A DNA stretch of 64,000 bases, taken from assembly GCA_963763305.1 (NCBI GenBank), contig CAVXNP010000001.1, positions 2,418,001 through 2,482,000 of the forward strand, written 5' to 3'. The notes beneath the pieces were generated by a model, which saw nothing but the letters and a program-made list of their open reading frames with translations, was not told where the DNA came from and did not search any database. Positions 60,868-64,000 of the stretch are shown piece after piece; the stretch's first letter is position 1; every line of letters starts with the position of its first letter. Both the position numbers and the translations under genes were made by a program. Source of the DNA: CAVXNP01 sp963763305 (GTDB lineage Bacteria; Pseudomonadota; Gammaproteobacteria; Xanthomonadales; Rhodanobacteraceae).

Positions 60868-61991
60868 GTGAATACCGGTAAGTACGTCATACCCTCGCGA
60901 TGCATCAGACTGCGCGGGGCGTTTATTAAGGGATCCCGGTCGGTGCGCTTCGCGTCGGACCGATGTCCAGCTCGATGTCGTCGGTCCCCCCGGAGACCTG
61001 CCGCCGGCGGCGCGCAGCGTGACCTCGGTGGAGCGGCTGGCTGGGTCGGTTGATGGAGGCCGGGGCGTCTCCCACATCATGCGCAGTGGGGGCTGGCGGG
61101 CCGTGAGTGCACCGCTGAGGTTGCTGTCGCGGCTGCGACGCTTGATTTGCAAGCGCAGGCCGATCTCTACCATATCGATTTGGCTGCAGTGCGCGCTGCC
61201 GTTGCCGGCAAACCGAATTCCAGCCCCGCACCGCACCGTCCTGGGCAACGACCTGAAACTGCTCAGATTGCCTTTCGTCCAGCGCTTGCTGCGCCGGTCG
61301 ATGAGCGGACGAAAGTTGGTGGCGATCTGTCCCAATGCCGAGTGGATGCGGCAACCGCTGCAAGAAGCCTTTGGAGTGCGTGGCGCGGATCGAGCCCCGG
61401 AGTCTCTTTCGGAATCGATCCGCAAACGGTTTGCGATCGATGTGGCTTCCTCCTCCGCGAGGGGCCGAAGCGTTGGCTGGCGGTCAATGCGCCTGACCGC
61501 GGAGAAAGCTGGGCCCGTTGTTTGCCTGGTCTCGGGACATGTTTACCGACGGCCAGCGCGAAATGCACTCTTGGGGCCTGGGTCGCGGTTCCGGAATGGG
61601 TTTTGTACCACGGCTCCGTCACGCCGGCAGAGCTTGCGCGCACCTCGTTTCCCGGTGCTTGTGGTTTGGTCGGCCGCCAACGAATGATGCAGAGGGACGG
61701 CCGCAGGTGATGCTGAAGCCTCAGGCCGCGGGGTTGCCCATCGTCGCATCGGACAGCGCCCTGCGCAGTGCGAGCATCGTTCGCGATGGGCACAACGGCT
61801 TCCTGTGCGAGACCTCCCGCGAAGCATATGCTGCCGCCATCGCGCGCATCGAAGAACCGCTCACCGGTCAAAAATATGGCCGGGGTAGTCTGCGCCTGGG
61901 CGGCCCAGGAAAGGCTGGTAGATGGGATGATTGCGCCGACCGGTACATTCGACTCTACCGACAGTTGCTCGAGGACATGGCTGATGGGTAG
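60868..61991 (+). CDS. Glycosyltransferase family 1/4 (many frameshifts)
   Basis: Pieces of one glycosyltransferase lie in order over all three frames: LDVVGPPGDLPPAARSV (near 60975), GGWRAVSAPLRLLSRLRRL, NDLKLLRLPFVQRLLRRSM, ICPNAEWMRQPLQEAFG, PEWVLYHGSVTPAELARTSFPGACGLV, and GRPQVMLKPQAAGLPIVASD...RDGHNGFLCETSREA (the GT-B nucleotide-sugar site), ending RYIRLYRQLLED. At least six shifts. The N-terminus is unclear and the start is a guess. Whether it is a pseudogene or only misread cannot be decided from sequence alone. Confidence 0.7.
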
Positions 61992-62902
61992 GGCGGTGGT
62001 TGTCGGGCATCGGGCTTCATCGGCGGCTGGACTGTACCGGTGCTCGCAGCGCGGGGTCTCCCCTCATGGCCGTATCCCGGCGGCAGCCACTCAATTTGGA
62101 GCCAAGCCAGGCACCGAGCCGGTTGTAGCCGATCTGGCTGCGCCTGAGGACTTTGCGCCGCTGCTTAGGCACTGCGACGCAGTGGTGTATTGCGCGTCCA
62201 CCACGACACCGGGTGGCAGTGCATCAGACCCGATGGGCGAGATCGACAACCTGAGGCCGCTGACAGCATTGCTCGCTGCGTTGCAGGAGCATCCGGAAGT
62301 GGAGCTTCTGTACCTCTCCTCCGGCGGTGCCCTGTACGGCGATTCGGGCGATGTTCCGGCCGACGAGTCGGCGGCCGTGCATCCACGGTCCTACCACGGC
62401 GCCGGGAATTGGCCGCCGAGGCGCTGATCTGCGTCTGGGCGGCTCAATATGCTGGGCGGGCCACCTGCGACCGTCGAATGTCTATGGTCCCGGGCAGCCA
62501 GAACGCCCGGGCTTCGGCATCGTGCCGGCCTGCCTTGGGCGCATGCAGAGGGGCGAAGCGGTTCAGGTCTGGGGGGACGGTTCGGTCGTCCGGGATTACC
62601 TGTATATCGATGACCTTGTTGGGCTTATCACCGCGGTACTGTCCCGGCCCATGCCCGTGGGGGCCCAGTTGCTCAACGCCTGCAGCGGGATCCCCGTAAG
62701 CATCAACCAGCTGCTGGCGGCAATTGAGTCGGCAACCGGCGGGATCTTGAGGCGGACCTATGCCGCCCCGCGGAGCGTCACATACCCCGGGTAGTGAATG
62801 ACCACCGGGCGTGCCGAGCGCATCTACGGCTGGTCGGCAACGACACCACTTCATGCCGGACTCAGAAGGACATGGAACTGGATGAACGGCCCGGATCGCT
62901 GA
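61984..62902 (+). CDS. NAD-dependent epimerase/dehydratase (several frameshifts)
   Basis: Extended short-chain dehydrogenase. The N-terminus MGRAVVVG followed in another frame by GFIGGWTVPVLAARG forms the Rossmann GxxGxxG. Then LRHCDAVVYCAS, LLYLSSGGALYGDSGD with the catalytic Ser, SYHGA (Tyr of YxxxK), NVYGPGQPERPGFGIVP, WGDGSVVRDYLYIDDL and RIYGWSATTPLHAGLRRTWNWM. Shifts near 62010, 62085, 62405, 62450 and 62780. Makes or converts a nucleotide-linked hexose; the exact sugar is unknown. Its start overlaps the preceding gene's stop. Confidence 0.75.
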
Positions 62903-63915
62903 ACAGACTGGCGGTTCCGGTTTGCTCGGTCTGCATCGCCAACTTCAACGGAGAGACGTTGCTGGAGGCATGCCTGGATTCGGTGATCGAGCAGCAGGGC
63001 GGCATCGCGTTTGAGATTCTGGTGCACGATGACGCATCCACCGACGGGTCGCTGGACCTGCTCAGGACGAGATACCCGACGTTCAGGTGATCGCCAGTGA
63101 ACGGAATGTCGGCTTCCGCGTCGCCAAAACCGACGGTTGAACGGGCCAGGGGCGAATTTGAGTCGGTGCCGAACAATGACGCGGCGCTTTTTCCCGATGC
63201 CCTGACGCGTCTTCTTGAAGCGGCCCGAGCGGATCCTGTTGAGGGAATTTCACGCTGCCCCAGTACGACTGGACCACCGGGGACTTGGTGGACCGCGGCT
63301 GCTTGCTGGATCTGTTCTACAACCCCGTTCCCAACCTGAAATCAGGCCGCAACGACGTTGCCATGGCCATCGGGGGCATGCCTGTTCCTTTCGGCGCTGT
63401 GGGACCAATTTGGCGGCTTCCCCGAGTGGATGGGATCGATCGCCGAAGACATGTACCTGTGCTGTCGGGCCCGCCTGCAGAAGCGGCCCATGCGAGTGTT
63501 GCCCGTAAGCGGCTACAGACACCGTCAAGGCGCAAGTTTCGGCGGAAATCGGCTCCATGGCGGACAGCTCAATACCACCTTCCGCAGACGTCGGCTCAGT
63601 GAGCGCAACAAGACCGCCGTGATGATTGTCTGTACACCGTCTCCCATCGTCTGGCCGCTTCTGCTGCTGCACATGACCATGCTTGCCGCAGAAGGGCTGC
63701 TGCTCACGGCTCTTGCACGGAACGGCCGCATCTGGAGCGAAATCTACGGGCCGACGCTGCGGTACCTTTGGCGGGAACTGGGCGCGCTCCGCAGGTTGCG
63801 TAGCCATGTGAAACGCAGTCGCCGGGCCGGCGTGCGCGACTATTTTTCGGTGACGACCCTGGCTCCGCGCAAGCTTCTGTTGCTGTGGCGTCACCGGCTG
63901 CCGACTTTCCAGTGA
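62872..63915 (+). CDS. Family 2 glycosyltransferase (several frameshifts)
   Basis: MELDERPGSLNRLAVPVCSVCIANFNGETLLEACLDSVIEQQ at 62872 starts a GT-A fold: HDDASTDGSLDLL, then shifted SERNVGF, ERARGEF, NNDAALFPDAL, QYDWTTGDLVDRGCLLDLFYNPVPNL, and a clean C-terminal half (FGGFPEWMGSIAEDMYLCCRARLQKRPM to HRLPTFQ). The ED of AEDMYLCCRARL is the likely catalytic pair. One hydrophobic segment near PSPIVWPLLLLHMTMLAAEGLLL. At least four shifts. Overlaps the end of the epimerase; likely rhamnosyl- or similar transferase of surface polysaccharide. Confidence 0.78.
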
Positions 63916-64000
63916 GCCTCCAGGGTCCGCTGCACGCTCCTCCATGCGCCGAGCTCCGGCATGGGAAACTGCTGCCGCTTCGGCTAGAGGATGGCTGTCT

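Overview
The window reads as a chromosome segment of a high-GC gammaproteobacterium of the order Xanthomonadales, most likely the Rhodanobacteraceae (Rhodanobacter/Dyella/Frateuria type). This is inferred from gene order (tRNA-Tyr, tRNA-Gly, tRNA-Thr, tuf, tRNA-Trp, secE, nusG, rplKAJL, rpoBC, rpsLG, fusA, tuf, then S10, spc and alpha operons without rpmJ after secY), a class II DAHP synthase, the pilB/pilC/pilD/coaE cluster and short repeats of the GGAGCGGCTTCAGCCGCG type.

Layout. 0-1.7 kb: a hot-dog thioesterase facing a membrane acyltransferase, overlapping at their ends. 1.9-4.9 kb: a tRNA/tuf/secE/nusG transcription unit with a strong promoter. 5.0-35.5 kb: the uninterrupted transcription and translation block (rplKAJL-rpoBC, str, S10, spc, alpha), closed by an intrinsic terminator. 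35.7-53.7 kb: single-copy housekeeping genes (dsbB, class II DAHP synthase, a secreted amidase, two multiheme cytochromes c, folE with a coupled MerR-type regulator, a Mug-like glycosylase with a Dph6-like ATP pyrophosphatase, mscS, rng, a YhdP-like giant protein, tldD). 53.8-54.9 kb: ten tandem copies of a 114-117 bp inverted-repeat unit. 54.9-59.6 kb: coaE-pilD-pilC-pilB on the minus strand. 59.95-63.9 kb: a surface-polysaccharide cluster (two glycosyltransferases flanking an epimerase, after a membrane glycosyltransferase) whose last three genes are broken by many frameshifts.

The dominant anomaly is that essential genes carry many single-base indels: about 18 in rpoB, at least 20 in rpoC, 9 in fusA, 3 in the second tuf. 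These proteins must be intact in a living cell, and the intact first tuf copy shows exactly which bases are extra in the second. I therefore treat the frameshifts as sequence or assembly errors and annotate each gene as one locus from its true start to its true stop. Indel density is strongly regional: roughly one per 200-250 bp in rpoBC, fusA and the last 3 kb, about one per 500 bp in S10-spc-alpha, and about one per 4 kb from 35.5 to 60.8 kb.

The most interesting non-coding signals are a composite leader shared by the str (rpsL) and S10 (rpsJ) operons; a common promoter-then-hairpin layout at three ribosomal operons; the tandem inverted-repeat array after tldD; and a 96-nt near-perfect hairpin between the DAHP synthase and the amidase. 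No prophage, insertion sequence, CRISPR array or rRNA gene was seen.
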